Part shown: piece after piece, positions 30,491 to 39,946 of the stretch
Layout: the number at the start of each line of letters is the position of its first letter
Numbering within the stretch: the stretch's first letter is position 1
Source of the DNA: Nocardia gamkensis NBRC 108242
GTDB lineage: Bacteria; Actinomycetota; Actinomycetes; Mycobacteriales; Mycobacteriaceae
Direction: 5' to 3'
DNA: 64,000 nt
NCBI RefSeq assembly: GCF_001612985.1
Contig: NZ_BDBM01000004.1
Coordinates: 62,001 to 126,000 of the forward strand
Notes under the pieces: model-generated
The model's database searches: none
What the model was told of the DNA's origin: nothing
Seen by the model: the letters and a program-made list of their open reading frames with translations, nothing else
Position numbers and translations under genes: made by a program

Positions 30491-30928
30491 TCACGAGTCT
30501 TCCGGTGTGGCCGAATGGCCGGGGGCGCCGCGGGTGCGGCGGGCTTCTTTCATCTCGGCTTCGTAGAGGTGGCGGCGACCGTCGAGCAATTCGTCTCGGG
30601 CGGCCCGTTCGATGTCGCGGAACAGGGCGTAGTAGCCGTCGTCGTATTCCTCGATGATCTGGAACGTCCAGCGTCCGGCCAGCACGTTGCGACCGATCAA
30701 CTCGGTGCATATCCGGTCGGCGATGCGGGCATGGCCCGCCGCGCGGAAGAGCTCCACGGCCTCGTCGAGCGCCAGGTCGGCGCCGCCGGTCAGCTGGTGG
30801 AAGGCGTACAGGTGACCGCGGGCGCGTTCGACGACCTCCAGGGCCTCCGAGAGGAGGCCGGTGGCGGCGACGGTGGTGTCGTCGACGCCGTCGGGCCTGC
30901 GGTGCGCTTCGTCCGGGCGATCGGTCAT
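30491..30928 (-). CDS. conserved hypothetical protein, 145 residues
   Basis: An all-helical soluble protein. One segment (TGLLSEALEVVERARGHLYAFHQLTG) looks like a four-helix-bundle core and is followed by GRWTFQIIEEYDDGYY, a pattern I have seen in small mycobacterial and nocardial proteins of unknown role. The start at 30928 is preceded by AGACGAGGAGCGAGGTC. It is the next gene upstream of thiC on the same strand, but the riboswitch and a 240-base gap suggest separate transcription. Confidence 0.75.
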   Translation of the reverse strand: MTDRPDEAHRRPDGVDDTTVAATGLLSEALEVVERARGHLYAFHQLTGGADLALDEAVELFRAAGHARIADRICTELIGRNVLAGRWTFQIIEEYDDGYYALFRDIERAARDELLDGRRHLYEAEMKEARRTRGAPGHSATPEDS

Positions 30929-31126
30929 GACCTCGCTCCTCGTCTGGCGGATGCAACCGTAGCCGCGGCGTACCCGGGTGGGGGCGAGCTCAAGCGCTGG
31001 AAGATTGCTGCGGTGTTCCGGCGGAGCGGGGGACTTTCGCCGCCGGCGGCGCGCTCCACCCGGATCTGTGGCGAGCCTTCGGCGACGGCCGAACCGATGC
31101 CGAAGGGCCGACGACAGACCGCAGCA

Positions 31127-32326
31127 CTACCGCTCGGTAGCGGGGGCCCAGCGCGTATGCGCGGGACGGATGCGGCCGGTGACCTCGCCCAATCCGATGC
31201 GGGACATGCGGGGACCGGGAGCCGATGCCGTGATCGTCACTTCGTCGCCGTCTTCGAGAAAGGTGCGTTGCCCGTCGTTCACCGGAATCGGTTGACTCCC
31301 ACCCCAGGACAACTCGATGAACGACCCGCGCTGGTCCGGTTCGGGGCCGGAGATGGTGCCCGACGCGTACAGGTCACCGGGACGAGTAGAAGCTCCGTTC
31401 GCGGTGAGATGAGCGAGCATCTGCGCCGGTGACCAGTACATCCGGGCATAGGGCGGGTGCGCGACCGGTTGCCCGTTCCACGCCACGGTGAGATCGATGT
31501 CCAGGCCCCACGCCTCGTTACCCCGCAGGTAGGGCAGTGGCGCGGGCGACTGCTGGGGCAGCGGTATGCGCGCGGACTCCAGGGCGGCCAGCGGGGTGAT
31601 CCACGGTGAGAGCGAGGTCGCGAACGACTTGCCGAGGAAAGGTCCGAGCGGTTGATATTCCCAGGCCTGGATATCGCGTGCGGACCAATCGTTGACCAGC
31701 GCGACCCCGAAGACCCGGTCGGCGAACTCGTCGATGCCGACCGGCACGCCGAGCCGCGAGCCGACACCGATCACGAAGCCGAGTTCGGCCTCGATGTCCA
31801 GCCGCCGCGAGGGGCCGAACTCCGGCGCGCCGGATTCGGATCGGCGCTGCCCGCACGGCCGCGCCACCTCGGTGCCCGACACCACCACGGTTCCCGCCCG
31901 CCCGTGATAACCCACCGGCAGGTGGCGCCAGTTCGGCAGCAGCGGGTCACCGTCCGGCCGGAACAGGCGGCCGAGATTCGTCGCGTGATCGATGCTGGCG
32001 TAGAAGTCCACGTAGTCGCCGATCCGTACGGGCAGCCGCAGTTCCACATCGGACAGGGGATGGACGGCGGCGCTGTCCAGCTCGCCTTCGACCGCCTCGC
32101 GAATCCGGTCGCGGACCGCGCGCCAGCGCACGGGCCCCTGCGCCAGGAAGGCGTTCAGGCTCGGTTCGGCGAACACCGGATCATCCAGGAGCGCGAGCAC
32201 ATCGATGACGTGTTCGCCGAGCCGTACACCCACCCGGTGGCCTCTTCCGCGCGGCGCGAACACCCCGTACGGCAGATTGTCCGGACCGAACAAAGACTCC
32301 GGGGATACCTCGACCCTGGTCCTCAC
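31127..32326 (-). CDS. fahA: fumarylacetoacetase
   Basis: A 399-residue enzyme that cleaves fumarylacetoacetate to fumarate and acetoacetate, the last step of tyrosine/homogentisate degradation. The N-terminal beta-barrel (~1-115) is followed by the FAH domain with DFYASIDHATNLGR, LPVGYHGRAGTVVVSG, the metal-site region LDIEAELGFVIG and VLVNDWSARDIQAWEY-type motif (here ALVNDWSARDIQ). The GTG at 32326 overlaps the hmgA stop as GTGA. Longer frames upstream are hmgA shadow. Confidence 0.95.
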   Translation of the reverse strand: MRTRVEVSPESLFGPDNLPYGVFAPRGRGHRVGVRLGEHVIDVLALLDDPVFAEPSLNAFLAQGPVRWRAVRDRIREAVEGELDSAAVHPLSDVELRLPVRIGDYVDFYASIDHATNLGRLFRPDGDPLLPNWRHLPVGYHGRAGTVVVSGTEVARPCGQRRSESGAPEFGPSRRLDIEAELGFVIGVGSRLGVPVGIDEFADRVFGVALVNDWSARDIQAWEYQPLGPFLGKSFATSLSPWITPLAALESARIPLPQQSPAPLPYLRGNEAWGLDIDLTVAWNGQPVAHPPYARMYWSPAQMLAHLTANGASTRPGDLYASGTISGPEPDQRGSFIELSWGGSQPIPVNDGQRTFLEDGDEVTITASAPGPRMSRIGLGEVTGRIRPAHTRWAPATER

Positions 32327-33519
32327 GCGGGGCCCCGCCCGGACCAGGTCCACGCGTAGGTCGGGTCCTCGCAGGCCAGGGCGCCTTCACCGAGTTCGAG
32401 CGGGCGGAAGGTGTCCACCATGACGGCCAGCTCGTCGAAGTACTCGATGCCGATGCTGTTCTCGTAGGCGCCGGGTTGCGGACCGTGGGCGTAACCGCCG
32501 GGGTGCACCGACACCGAGCCCTGGGTGATCCCGGAACCCTTGCGCGCCTCGTAGTTGCCGCCGCAATAGAACATGACCTCGTCGGAATCGACGTTGGAGT
32601 GGTAGTACGGCACGGGGATCGACAGCGGGTGATAGTCCACCTTGCGCGGCACGAAATTGCAGATGACGAAGTTGCCGCCCTCGAATGCCTGATGGACCGG
32701 CGGCGGCTGATGGATGCGCCCGGTGATCGGCTCGAAGTCGGCGATATTGAACGTGAACGGATACAGGCAGCCGTCCCAGCCGACCACATCGAACGGGTGG
32801 GTGGCGTAGACCATCCGGGTGCCGGCGACCTGCCCGCCGGCCCGGTGCTTGACCAGCACTTCCACCTCGGTGCCGGTCGCGGTGATCGTCTCGGCCGGTC
32901 CGTGCAGGTCGCGCTCGCAGTACGGGGCGTGCTCGAGCAGCTGACCGAACTTCGACAGATAGCGCTTCGGCGGAGTGATGTGGCCGGCGGCCTCGATCAC
33001 ATACGCCCGCAGCGGTTCCGGGCCGGTGGGCCGCCAGCGATGCGTGGTGGCTCGCGGAATGAGCACTTGATCGCCCTGCCGCGCGGGCAGCGCGCCGAAC
33101 ACGGTCTCGACCACCGCCGCGCCGGACTCCACGTACACCAGTTCGTCGCCGATCGCGTTGCGGTACAACGGCGATCCGCCCTTGGCGACGACGTAGGAGA
33201 TGCGCACGTCGGCGTTGCCGAGCAGCAACCGCCGCCCGGTGACCGGATCGGTCTCCGACGGGGTGTCGCCGGGGAACAGGTTGTGCAGCCGCAGATGACG
33301 ATGGCGCAGTGGATGATTCGGCGTGCTCCGCTGATCGGGCAACTCCCAGACCGTCGAATCGACCAGCGCAGGCGGCAGGCCGCGGTGATAGAGCAGCGAG
33401 GAGTCGCCGGAGAAGCCCTCCTCGCCCATCAGCTCCTCGTAGTAGAGCCGGCCCTGCTCATCCCGATGCTGGGTGTGCCGCTTCGGCGGTACCGCACCCA
33501 CTTGCCGATAGAACGCCAT
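32323..33519 (-). CDS. hmgA: homogentisate 1,2-dioxygenase
   Basis: A 398-residue cupin dioxygenase that opens the homogentisate ring to maleylacetoacetate. Iron ligands are visible in PYYHSNVDSDEVMFY (His, Glu) and HPGGYAHGPQPG (His). It is coupled to fahA. No maleylacetoacetate isomerase gene lies here; actinobacteria often use a mycothiol-dependent or separately located enzyme. The TetR gene 65 bases upstream on the same strand is the obvious candidate regulator. Confidence 0.95.
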   Translation of the reverse strand: MAFYRQVGAVPPKRHTQHRDEQGRLYYEELMGEEGFSGDSSLLYHRGLPPALVDSTVWELPDQRSTPNHPLRHRHLRLHNLFPGDTPSETDPVTGRRLLLGNADVRISYVVAKGGSPLYRNAIGDELVYVESGAAVVETVFGALPARQGDQVLIPRATTHRWRPTGPEPLRAYVIEAAGHITPPKRYLSKFGQLLEHAPYCERDLHGPAETITATGTEVEVLVKHRAGGQVAGTRMVYATHPFDVVGWDGCLYPFTFNIADFEPITGRIHQPPPVHQAFEGGNFVICNFVPRKVDYHPLSIPVPYYHSNVDSDEVMFYCGGNYEARKGSGITQGSVSVHPGGYAHGPQPGAYENSIGIEYFDELAVMVDTFRPLELGEGALACEDPTYAWTWSGRGPA

Positions 33520-33584
33520 GACCGTTCCTCCGCCAGCCGGTGGTCGGATAGTTGATCACCATCGTAGTGCGGCCGCGTCGCCTA

Positions 33585-34211
33585 TCAGGCGTTTCGCAGG
33601 GCGCGGTAGACCGCGGCCCCGACGAACGCGCCGAGATCCGCCGGTGTCCAGCCGTCCTGGTCCGCGAGCAGCGCGCGCACCGCCCCCTCGCCCGCGGAGA
33701 CCCACTGCTCCACCAGCACGGGCAGCTTGCGCTCGGCGTCGGCGGTGCCCCAGGCGCGCAGCGTCGGTCGCAGAAGCTTGGCGCAGCGCTCGATGACCAG
33801 CTTGCGGCCGCGACCGAACGAGTTCGCCACGGCGGGGTCGGGGTTGCCGTAGACCAGCCGCCAGGCGTCGGGGCGGCCGGCGGCCTTCGTCAGCAGCGCG
33901 CGGAACCCCTCGACGAACACGGTCTCGTCCGCGTCCACGTCGCGCGGCTTCACCACCTCCAGCACGCCGCTGACCAGGTAGCCCTCCTCGCGTTGGATCA
34001 GCGCCTCGATCAGCTCGACCCGATCGGCGAAGCAGGCGTAGACCACCGGCCGGGTGACGTTCATCCGCTCCGCGATCGCGGCCATGGTGACCGCGGCGAT
34101 GCCGTTGTCCACGGCGATGGCGAGCGCGGTGTCGAGTACCTGCGGGCGGCGGCGCTCCGGGCCGAGGTGCTGCGCCCGCTGCCGTTGCCCCATGGCCGAG
34201 TCGCTGTTCAC
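33585..34211 (-). CDS. TetR-family regulator upstream of hmgA-fahA
   Basis: A 208-residue TetR protein with HTH VTMAAIAERMNVTRPVVYACF near residues 41-61. The GTG at 34211 is favoured by a GGGCGGG site; the ATG six codons later lacks one. It precedes hmgA and fahA on the same strand, so it may be the first gene of the operon and respond to an aromatic intermediate. It could also be autonomous; no operator was identified. Confidence 0.88.
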   Translation of the reverse strand: MNSDSAMGQRQRAQHLGPERRRPQVLDTALAIAVDNGIAAVTMAAIAERMNVTRPVVYACFADRVELIEALIQREEGYLVSGVLEVVKPRDVDADETVFVEGFRALLTKAAGRPDAWRLVYGNPDPAVANSFGRGRKLVIERCAKLLRPTLRAWGTADAERKLPVLVEQWVSAGEGAVRALLADQDGWTPADLGAFVGAAVYRALRNA

Positions 34212-34279
34212 CCCGCCCAGCCGGGCGCCGGTTGCCCGGTTCCCGCTGCGGCGGGGGAAGGGCGGCTGCGCGGGGCGGG

Positions 34280-35110
34280 TCACGAGGGCTCGGGTCCGTC
34301 GGCGAATTCGGCGATCACCGGTGCGTGGTCGCTGGCGCCCTTGCCCTTTCGTGCCTCGCGATCGACCATCCCGTCCGTCACGGTGGCGGCGAGCGCGGGG
34401 GAGGCGAGGATGAAATCGATGCGCATCCCCTCTTTGCGCGGGAAGCGCAGCTGGGTGTAATCCCAGTAGGTGTAGACGCCCGGCCCGGGCGCGAACGGAC
34501 GCATGACGTCCGCGTACCCGGCGTCCACGACGGCCTGGAAGGCATCGCGTTCCGGTTTCGACGTGTGCGTCTTGTCGGCGAAGTACTCCACGGACCAGAC
34601 ATCGTCGTCGGTCGGCGCGATGTTCCAGTCGCCCACCAGCGCGATCTTGGCCTGCGGGTCCTCGGCCAGCCAGCGCGCGCCGTTGTCGCGCAGCGCGGCA
34701 AGCCATTCCAGCTTGTAGGCGTAGTGCGGGTCGGTCAAGGTGCGGCCGTTGGGTACGTACAGGCTCCACACCCGCACGCCACCGCAGGTGGCCCCGATCG
34801 CGCGGGACTCGACGACCGGCGTGCTGATCAGCGACTCGCCCGCGTCCTTGTCGAAACCAGGTTGGTCGGGGAAGGCGAATTCCACGTCGGCGAGGCCGAC
34901 CCGGGAGGCGATCGCCACTCCGTTCCACTGGTTGATGCCCAGGTGGGCCACTTCGTAGCCCAGTTCGTCGAAGCGCTCGAAGGGGAACTGGTCGTCCCGG
35001 CACTTGGTCTCCTGAAGGGCAAGCACGTCGATGTCCTGGCGGTCGAGCCAGTCCGCGACACGGTCGAGCCGGGAGCGGATCGAGTTGACATTCCAGGTGG
35101 CGAGACGCAC
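34280..35110 (-). CDS. xthA: exodeoxyribonuclease III (class II AP endonuclease)
   Basis: A 276-residue Mg-dependent nuclease of base-excision repair that nicks 5' of abasic sites and trims 3' blocks. Catalytic motifs are TWNVNSIRSR, LQETK (Glu34), GDWNIAPTDDDVW and SDHAPV at the C-terminus. Length is normal. It is the first of three minus-strand genes (xthA, GNAT, def) in the same order as in M. tuberculosis Rv0427c-Rv0429c, from memory. Confidence 0.95.
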   Translation of the reverse strand: MRLATWNVNSIRSRLDRVADWLDRQDIDVLALQETKCRDDQFPFERFDELGYEVAHLGINQWNGVAIASRVGLADVEFAFPDQPGFDKDAGESLISTPVVESRAIGATCGGVRVWSLYVPNGRTLTDPHYAYKLEWLAALRDNGARWLAEDPQAKIALVGDWNIAPTDDDVWSVEYFADKTHTSKPERDAFQAVVDAGYADVMRPFAPGPGVYTYWDYTQLRFPRKEGMRIDFILASPALAATVTDGMVDREARKGKGASDHAPVIAEFADGPEPS

Positions 35111-35144
35111 GGCGGCCTTCCTTCGCGCGGGTGACAGGTCTGTT

Positions 35145-36146
35145 CTACCGCAGGCCGCCGGGCCCGGCGAGTGGCTCCGGCGCGGCGTAGCGGTAGGCGT
35201 GGTGTTCGACGAAGCCCAGTTCGCGATACATCGCTCGGGCCGCCTCGTTGGTGGCCTCCACCTGGAGGTAGGCGTGGGTCGCGCCGCGGTCGTGGCCCCA
35301 GCGCACCAGCTCGGCGCAGACCAGCGAGCCGAGCCCGTGCCTGCGGTGCGCGGCGGCGACGGCCACGCAGGTGAGGCCGACCCAGCGGCGTCCGTCCGGG
35401 GCGGTGGTGAGCGCGCCGCGGCCGATCGCGATGGGGCGCGGCAGGCCGAGCGAGGCGAAGCCGAGTTCGCCGTCGAGGACCGCGGTCAGCACCTCGGGAT
35501 CCGGTGCGGGAATCGCCTGCCCGGTGTGAACTTCGCCGCCGTAACGGTGCATCTCCAGCCAGTCGGCGTCGGGGGCCGCGGCGATCCGCACCATCGAAGG
35601 ACCCTGGGGCAGAACGAAATTGTCGATGTCGATGGCGAGCATGAGCGTTTCCCGCCAGCTGTGCCAGCCGGGCGGCACGGGGGCCAGCCGATCGGGCAGC
35701 GCGAGCTGCAAGGGCAGGCCGTGCGCGGTGTACCACTCGCCGATCCGGTGCAGCGTCTCCGCGGACACGGTGGCGGGTGCCTCGGAACTGCCCAGCGGCA
35801 CAGCGGAGTTCGCGCGCCCGGTGTACCCGCGGCCCGCACGCGCCAGCCAGCCGTCGATCCACGCGTGTTCCACGCCCGGCCAGGCGTAGGCGGCCGCTGC
35901 CTCCAGCGCGCGGATCTCCTTGGTGCGAATCGGCCTGGGGCCGAGCGCTTTCAGCGCCACCACGCGCTCCGGCGCCACCGAGACGACCGTGCCGTCGGCG
36001 CCGCGCACGGTCGGCGGATCCAGCGCGACGAGTTCGCCGATCACGTCGGTCAACGGTTGGGGATAACCCGCGGGCAACCGATAGCGCAGCACCACGCGGC
36101 GGCCGAGCGGAATATCGGGCAGCCTGGCGGCGGGGTCAGTCGTCAT
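35145..36146 (-). CDS. GNAT-family N-acetyltransferase
   Basis: A 333-residue protein. The C-terminal ~110 residues are a GNAT domain with the acetyl-CoA loop [14 protein letters not shown] and the terminal [13 protein letters not shown]. The N-terminal part (~1-110) is a separate small beta-rich module ([26 protein letters not shown] reads like an RNA/metal-binding barrel). The gene overlaps def by 11 bases, which suggests a role near N-terminal protein processing, for example N-terminal acetylation; this is inference. An orthologue adjoins def in mycobacteria (Rv0428c, from memory). Confidence 0.9.
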   Translation of the reverse strand: MTTDPAARLPDIPLGRRVVLRYRLPAGYPQPLTDVIGELVALDPPTVRGADGTVVSVAPERVVALKALGPRPIRTKEIRALEAAAAYAWPGVEHAWIDGWLARAGRGYTGRANSAVPLGSSEAPATVSAETLHRIGEWYTAHGLPLQLALPDRLAPVPPGWHSWRETLMLAIDIDNFVLPQGPSMVRIAAAPDADWLEMHRYGGEVHTGQAIPAPDPEVLTAVLDGELGFASLGLPRPIAIGRGALTTAPDGRRWVGLTCVAVAAAHRRHGLGSLVCAELVRWGHDRGATHAYLQVEATNEAARAMYRELGFVEHHAYRYAAPEPLAGPGGLR

Positions 36147-36726
36147 GCCCGAACGGGTCCGGATCGGTGCCGGGCAGCCAGCTCAAACCCGGTGTGCCCC
36201 AGCCGTTGCGTTTGATCGCCTTCTTGGCGGCCCGTGCGTTGCGGCCGATCAGCACGTCCACGTAGAGGAACCCGTCCAGGTGCCCGACCTCGTGCTGGAG
36301 CATGCGGGCGAAGAAACCCTTGCCCTCCACCTCGACCGGCTCGCCGCGCTCGTCGGTGCCGGTCACCTTCGCCCAGTCGGCGCGGCCGGTGGGGAACTGC
36401 TCGCCGGGCACCGACAGACAGCCCTCCTCGTCGTCGTCCGGGTCGGGCATGGACTCCGGGATCTGCGAGGTCTCCAGTACGGGGTTGACCACCACGCCGC
36501 GGCGCCGGGTCGCGGCGCCGTCCGCGCCCAGGTCGGGGCAGTCGTAGACGAACAGGCGCAGCGGAACGCCGACCTGGTTGGCCGCGAGGCCGACGCCGTG
36601 CGCCGCGTCGAGCGTCTCGTACATGTCCGCGATGAGCGGAGCCAATTCCTCCGGCGATCGGGTGACCCGTTCGGTCGGGTTGTGCAGAACCGGGTCGCCG
36701 ACGATCACGATCGGGAGGATTGCCAT
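36136..36726 (-). CDS. def: peptide deformylase
   Basis: A 196-residue Fe/Zn hydrolase that removes the formyl group from nascent proteins. The three family motifs are intact: [10 protein letters not shown] (residues 44-53), EGCLSVPGE with the metal Cys, and HEVGHLDG with the two metal His and catalytic Glu. It carries the insertion between motifs 1 and 2 and the C-terminal tail typical of mycobacterial deformylases. It is transcribed divergently from the DUF3263 gene. Confidence 0.96.
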   Translation of the reverse strand: MAILPIVIVGDPVLHNPTERVTRSPEELAPLIADMYETLDAAHGVGLAANQVGVPLRLFVYDCPDLGADGAATRRRGVVVNPVLETSQIPESMPDPDDDEEGCLSVPGEQFPTGRADWAKVTGTDERGEPVEVEGKGFFARMLQHEVGHLDGFLYVDVLIGRNARAAKKAIKRNGWGTPGLSWLPGTDPDPFGHDD

Positions 36727-36896
36727 GGGCCAATTATTGCCGTGGGTGCCACGTCACAGCGCTCCGGGTACCGCGGCTACCGGCAGGTAGGTAACACGCC
36801 GCGTCGTGGCCCGGGCGATTCCCGGGCTGCGTGGTTGAATGTTCCGCGACGTACAAGCACCATTTTCGTCTGGTGGTCACTCGGCGAGGGAGCGAG

Positions 36897-37250
36897 ATGG
36901 ACGGCGCAGCGGCACGGAATCTTTCCGAGAGCCAGGACGGCCCTTCCGCGAGCGAAGATGTCACGACAGGGCAGGCTCCGGCCGACCAGGCGGACGGCTC
37001 CGGGTTGAGCCGTCGCGAACTCGACATCCTGGCTTTCGAGCGGCAGTGGTGGAAGTACGCGGGGGCCAAGGAGGAGGCGATCCGCGAGCTGTTCGCCATG
37101 TCGCCGACCCGCTACTACCAAGTGCTCAACGCGGTGGTGGACCGGCCGGAGTCGCTGGCCGCCGACCCGATGCTGGTGAAGCGGCTGCGCAGGCTGCGCG
37201 CGAGCAGGCAGAAGGCGCGCGCGGCGCGGCGGCTGGGATTCCAGGTCTGA
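36897..37250 (+). CDS. DUF3263-domain protein
   Basis: A 117-residue protein with an acidic, disordered first ~45 residues and a conserved helical domain from LSRRELDILAFERQWWKYAG to RRLRASRQKARAARRLG. The centre (AIRELFAMSPTRYYQVLN) looks like a helix-turn-helix, so DNA binding is plausible but unproven. The ATG at 36897 follows GAGGGAGCG. Its neighbour downstream is the LytR_C protein, as in Rv0430-Rv0431 of M. tuberculosis (from memory). Confidence 0.9.
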   Translation: MDGAAARNLSESQDGPSASEDVTTGQAPADQADGSGLSRRELDILAFERQWWKYAGAKEEAIRELFAMSPTRYYQVLNAVVDRPESLAADPMLVKRLRRLRASRQKARAARRLGFQV

Positions 37251-37298
37251 CCCGGCGATGCGGACCCGGACCCGCCTCGTGCGACTAGGCTCGCGAGG

Positions 37299-37868
37299 GT
37301 GAGCTACCCGAATCCCACCTCCGGTGGGCCACCGTTGCGCGCCCTTGCGATGGTGCTGATCGCGTTGGCCATCGTCTTCGCCGGTCTGGGCGCGATGTCG
37401 TTGTCGAGTTCCGACGCCGACAGCGACGCCTCGGGGACCGGCGAATCGCCCACCTCGAGCGCGACGGCCGCGCCCCAGATCCCGGCGAGCACGACCACGC
37501 CCAAGGCGGCGACCTCGGTCGCGTCCTCGTCCACCGCGGTGGCGACGGTCACGCCGACCACGACCGCCGCGCCGACCACCTCCGCGGCGGCCCGTTCGGT
37601 CCCGGTGCGCGTGCTGAACAACAGCATGGTCCCCGGACTCGCCGCCAAGACGGCGGGCCAGCTCTCGGCGAGCGGGTGGACGATCGCGGAAACGGGCAAC
37701 TACCCCGGCGCGAGTATCTCGAAAACCACTGTGTACTACGGCACTTCGCCCGGCGACAAGGAGGCGGCGCAGGCCGTCGCGGACGAGCTCGGCGCGTCGG
37801 TGGCGCCGAAGTCGGACGGAATCGGGGACACCGGACCGGGTGTAACGGTGATCGTCACGGGTAACTGA
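37299..37868 (+). CDS. membrane-anchored LytR C-terminal-domain protein (tuberculin-related-peptide type)
   Basis: A 189-residue protein: short cytoplasmic start, one membrane helix (ALAMVLIALAIVFAGLGAM, ~residues 13-31), a Thr/Ala/Ser-rich extracellular linker (~40-100), and a LytR_C domain (VPVRVLNNSMVPGLAAKTAG onward). LytR_C domains occur on cell-wall proteins that attach glycopolymers and may bind wall or protein partners. The GTG at 37299 is the only sensible start. It may be co-transcribed with the DUF3263 gene 48 bases upstream. Confidence 0.9.
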   Translation: MSYPNPTSGGPPLRALAMVLIALAIVFAGLGAMSLSSSDADSDASGTGESPTSSATAAPQIPASTTTPKAATSVASSSTAVATVTPTTTAAPTTSAAARSVPVRVLNNSMVPGLAAKTAGQLSASGWTIAETGNYPGASISKTTVYYGTSPGDKEAAQAVADELGASVAPKSDGIGDTGPGVTVIVTGN

Positions 37869-37991
37869 CCCGTGTGGCCGCTGTTCGCACGCTCGGACCG
37901 GCGAACGTGAGGTGAGGGCGCGCCGCCCTGTCGGGGACACGGCATGGCGGCGTGGCATCATCTTGTCCGGTAACGAACGTGTCCACCCAGC

Positions 37992-38018
37992 TTTACTCGT
38001 AAACTCGGTACTCGTAAA
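37992..38018. promoter_or_regulatory. repeated TACTCGTAAA motif ahead of sodC
   Basis: TACTCGTAAA occurs twice (37994-38003 and 38009-38018), 15 bases apart, and the first copy is part of the palindrome TTTAC-TC-GTAAA. The second copy abuts the AAAGGAG ribosome site of sodC. The placement suggests a regulator or an mRNA-level control of sodC. I do not know the motif. Confidence 0.5.
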
Positions 38019-38029
38019 GGAGTTCCCCG

Positions 38030-38713
38030 ATGGCCCCGTCCACAACTCGCCGCCCGTCCTGGCGGACTGTGACCCCGGTGCTCGCGGTCGCGGTGTTCGG
38101 CCTCGCCGCCTGCTCGAACAGCCAGGAGTCGAGTGACGTCCAGGGAACCACCCCGCCGGTGTGGACCGGGTCCGCCGCCCCGGCCGGGCAGTCGAGCACC
38201 GAGCACGGCACGCCGAGCACGGAGCAGGGGGTGAACGTGCAGTTGAAAGACCCCTCCGGCGCCTCGGTCGGCACCGCGAACTTCGCCAAGGACGGCAACC
38301 ACCTGCAGGTCACCGTCGAGGCCCACGGGCTGCGCCCCGGCTTCCACGGCCTGCATGTGCACCAGGCGGGCAAGTGCGAGCCGAACTCCGTCGCACCTAC
38401 CGGCGGCCCGGCGGGCGACTTCCTGTCCGCCGGTGGTCATCTGCAGGTCGGTAGCGCCAACGCGCATCCGGCCAGCGGTGATCTGACCTCGCTGGAGGTG
38501 CGTGGCGACGGCGTCGCCAAGCTGGTCACCACCACCGACGCGGTGACGCTGGACGACGTGAAGGGCAAGGCCCTGATCATCCACGCCGACGCCGACAACT
38601 TCGGCAACATCCCGAATCGTTACAGCCGCGCCGATGGCGTCGCAGGCCCCGACGAGTCGACCCTAGCGACAGGTGACGCGGGCGGCCGTGTCGCCTGTGG
38701 CGTGATCCAGTAG
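38030..38713 (+). CDS. sodC: Cu,Zn superoxide dismutase, lipoprotein
   Basis: A 227-residue secreted SOD. The N-terminal signal ends in lipobox LAAC with lipidated Cys28. A Ser/Thr/Pro spacer (~30-70) separates the membrane from the SOD domain. Copper/zinc ligand motifs GFHGLHVHQ, GGHLQVG, and IIHADADN are seen, plus a disulfide pair (GKCEP and RVACGV). It disproportionates superoxide outside the membrane and protects against host oxidative burst. AAAGGAG precedes the ATG. The YbdK gene starts 11 bases after the stop, so the two are one unit. Confidence 0.95.
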   Translation: MAPSTTRRPSWRTVTPVLAVAVFGLAACSNSQESSDVQGTTPPVWTGSAAPAGQSSTEHGTPSTEQGVNVQLKDPSGASVGTANFAKDGNHLQVTVEAHGLRPGFHGLHVHQAGKCEPNSVAPTGGPAGDFLSAGGHLQVGSANAHPASGDLTSLEVRGDGVAKLVTTTDAVTLDDVKGKALIIHADADNFGNIPNRYSRADGVAGPDESTLATGDAGGRVACGVIQ

Positions 38714-38724
38714 CGCGGTGGTAT

Positions 38725-39870
38725 ATGGCCGGGGCAGGAATCGAGCACGTTCCCTTCGAAGGTTCGCCCCGGCCCACGATCGGGGTCGAATGGGAGATCG
38801 CCTTGGTGGACAAGGTGACCCGCGACCTGTCGAACACCGCCGCCGCGGTGTTCGATTCACTCGGTGAGCTGCGGGCCCACGACGGCACACCGCAGGTGAC
38901 CAAGGAGTTGCTGCGCAACACCGTCGAGCTCGTCACCGGCGTGCACGACACCGTGGGGGCGGCGGTGGAGGACCTGACCGGCACCATGAACACGGTGCGG
39001 CGCGCGGCCGACCCGCTCGGCGTCGACCTGTTCTGCGCGGGCACCCATCCGTTCGCCCAGTGGTCGGCCCAGCAGCTCACCCGGTCGGAGCACTACGACG
39101 AGCTGATCGAGCGCACGCAGTGGTGGGGTCGCCAGATGATGATCTGGGGCGTGCACGTGCACGTCGGAGTGTCCCACCGCGACAAGGTGTTTCCGATCCT
39201 GAACTCGTTGCTGCTGTCGTATCCGCATCTGCTCGCGCTGTCGGCGGGCTCGCCGATGTGGTCCGGATCGGACACCGGCTACGCCAGCAACCGGACGCTG
39301 ATGTTCCAGCAGTTGCCGACCGCGGGCCTGCCGTTCCAGTTCGAGAACTGGACCCAGTTCGAGCATTTCGTGCACGACGAGGTCAAGACCGGTGTGTTCA
39401 CCCAGCTGGGCGGCATGCACTGGGACATCCGCCCGGCGCCCAAGTGGGGCACCATCGAGGTGCGGGTCTGCGACGGCATCTCCACGCGCGCCGAACTCGC
39501 CGCGCTGGCCGCGCTCATCCATTGCCTGATCGTCGACCTGGACCAGCGGGTCGAGAACGGCGAAACCCTGCCCACCCTGCCGCCGTGGCATGTGCAGGAG
39601 AACAAGTGGCGGGCCGCCCGGTACGGACTGGACGCGATCATCATCACCGATGCCGACAGCAACGAGCGCCTGGTCACCGACGACCTGGACGATCTGCTGA
39701 ACCGGCTGGAGCCGACGGCGGCGCGACTGGGCTGCGCGGACGAGCTCGCGATGGTCGCCGAGATCCCCAAGCGGGGCGCGTCCTATCAACGGCAGCGCCG
39801 CGTCGCCGCGGCGTCGCAGGGCGACCTGATCGCGGTGGTGGACGCGCTGGTCGACGAGCTGAGACAGTAA
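38725..39870 (+). CDS. YbdK-family carboxylate-amine ligase (glutamate-cysteine ligase family 2)
   Basis: A 381-residue GCS2-family enzyme with GVEWEIALVD near the N-terminus, VHVHVGVSHRDKVFPILN and DIRPAPKWGTIEVRVCDG. E. coli YbdK shows weak gamma-glutamylcysteine synthesis. Mycothiol-using actinobacteria do not need glutathione, so the physiological ligation may be another gamma-glutamyl product. The near-contiguous sodC gene suggests an antioxidant role, and the sodC-YbdK order is kept in M. tuberculosis (Rv0432-Rv0433, from memory). Confidence 0.92.
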   Translation: MAGAGIEHVPFEGSPRPTIGVEWEIALVDKVTRDLSNTAAAVFDSLGELRAHDGTPQVTKELLRNTVELVTGVHDTVGAAVEDLTGTMNTVRRAADPLGVDLFCAGTHPFAQWSAQQLTRSEHYDELIERTQWWGRQMMIWGVHVHVGVSHRDKVFPILNSLLLSYPHLLALSAGSPMWSGSDTGYASNRTLMFQQLPTAGLPFQFENWTQFEHFVHDEVKTGVFTQLGGMHWDIRPAPKWGTIEVRVCDGISTRAELAALAALIHCLIVDLDQRVENGETLPTLPPWHVQENKWRAARYGLDAIIITDADSNERLVTDDLDDLLNRLEPTAARLGCADELAMVAEIPKRGASYQRQRRVAAASQGDLIAVVDALVDELRQ

Positions 39871-39910
39871 CGTCCGGGGGCGGCTAGGTCGGCTGTCGTT
39901 CAGCTGGCCA

Positions 39911-39931
39911 GGGGGATGGCGTTCATCCCCC
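39911..39931 (+). terminator. terminator after the sodC-YbdK unit
   Basis: GGGGGATG (39911-39918) pairs with CATCCCCC (39924-39931) around GCGTT and is followed by GTTT. This is a fair rho-independent terminator 40 bases past the YbdK stop, and it separates that unit from the PAP2 promoter. Confidence 0.65.
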
Positions 39932-39946
39932 GTTTACTATGGTCGG

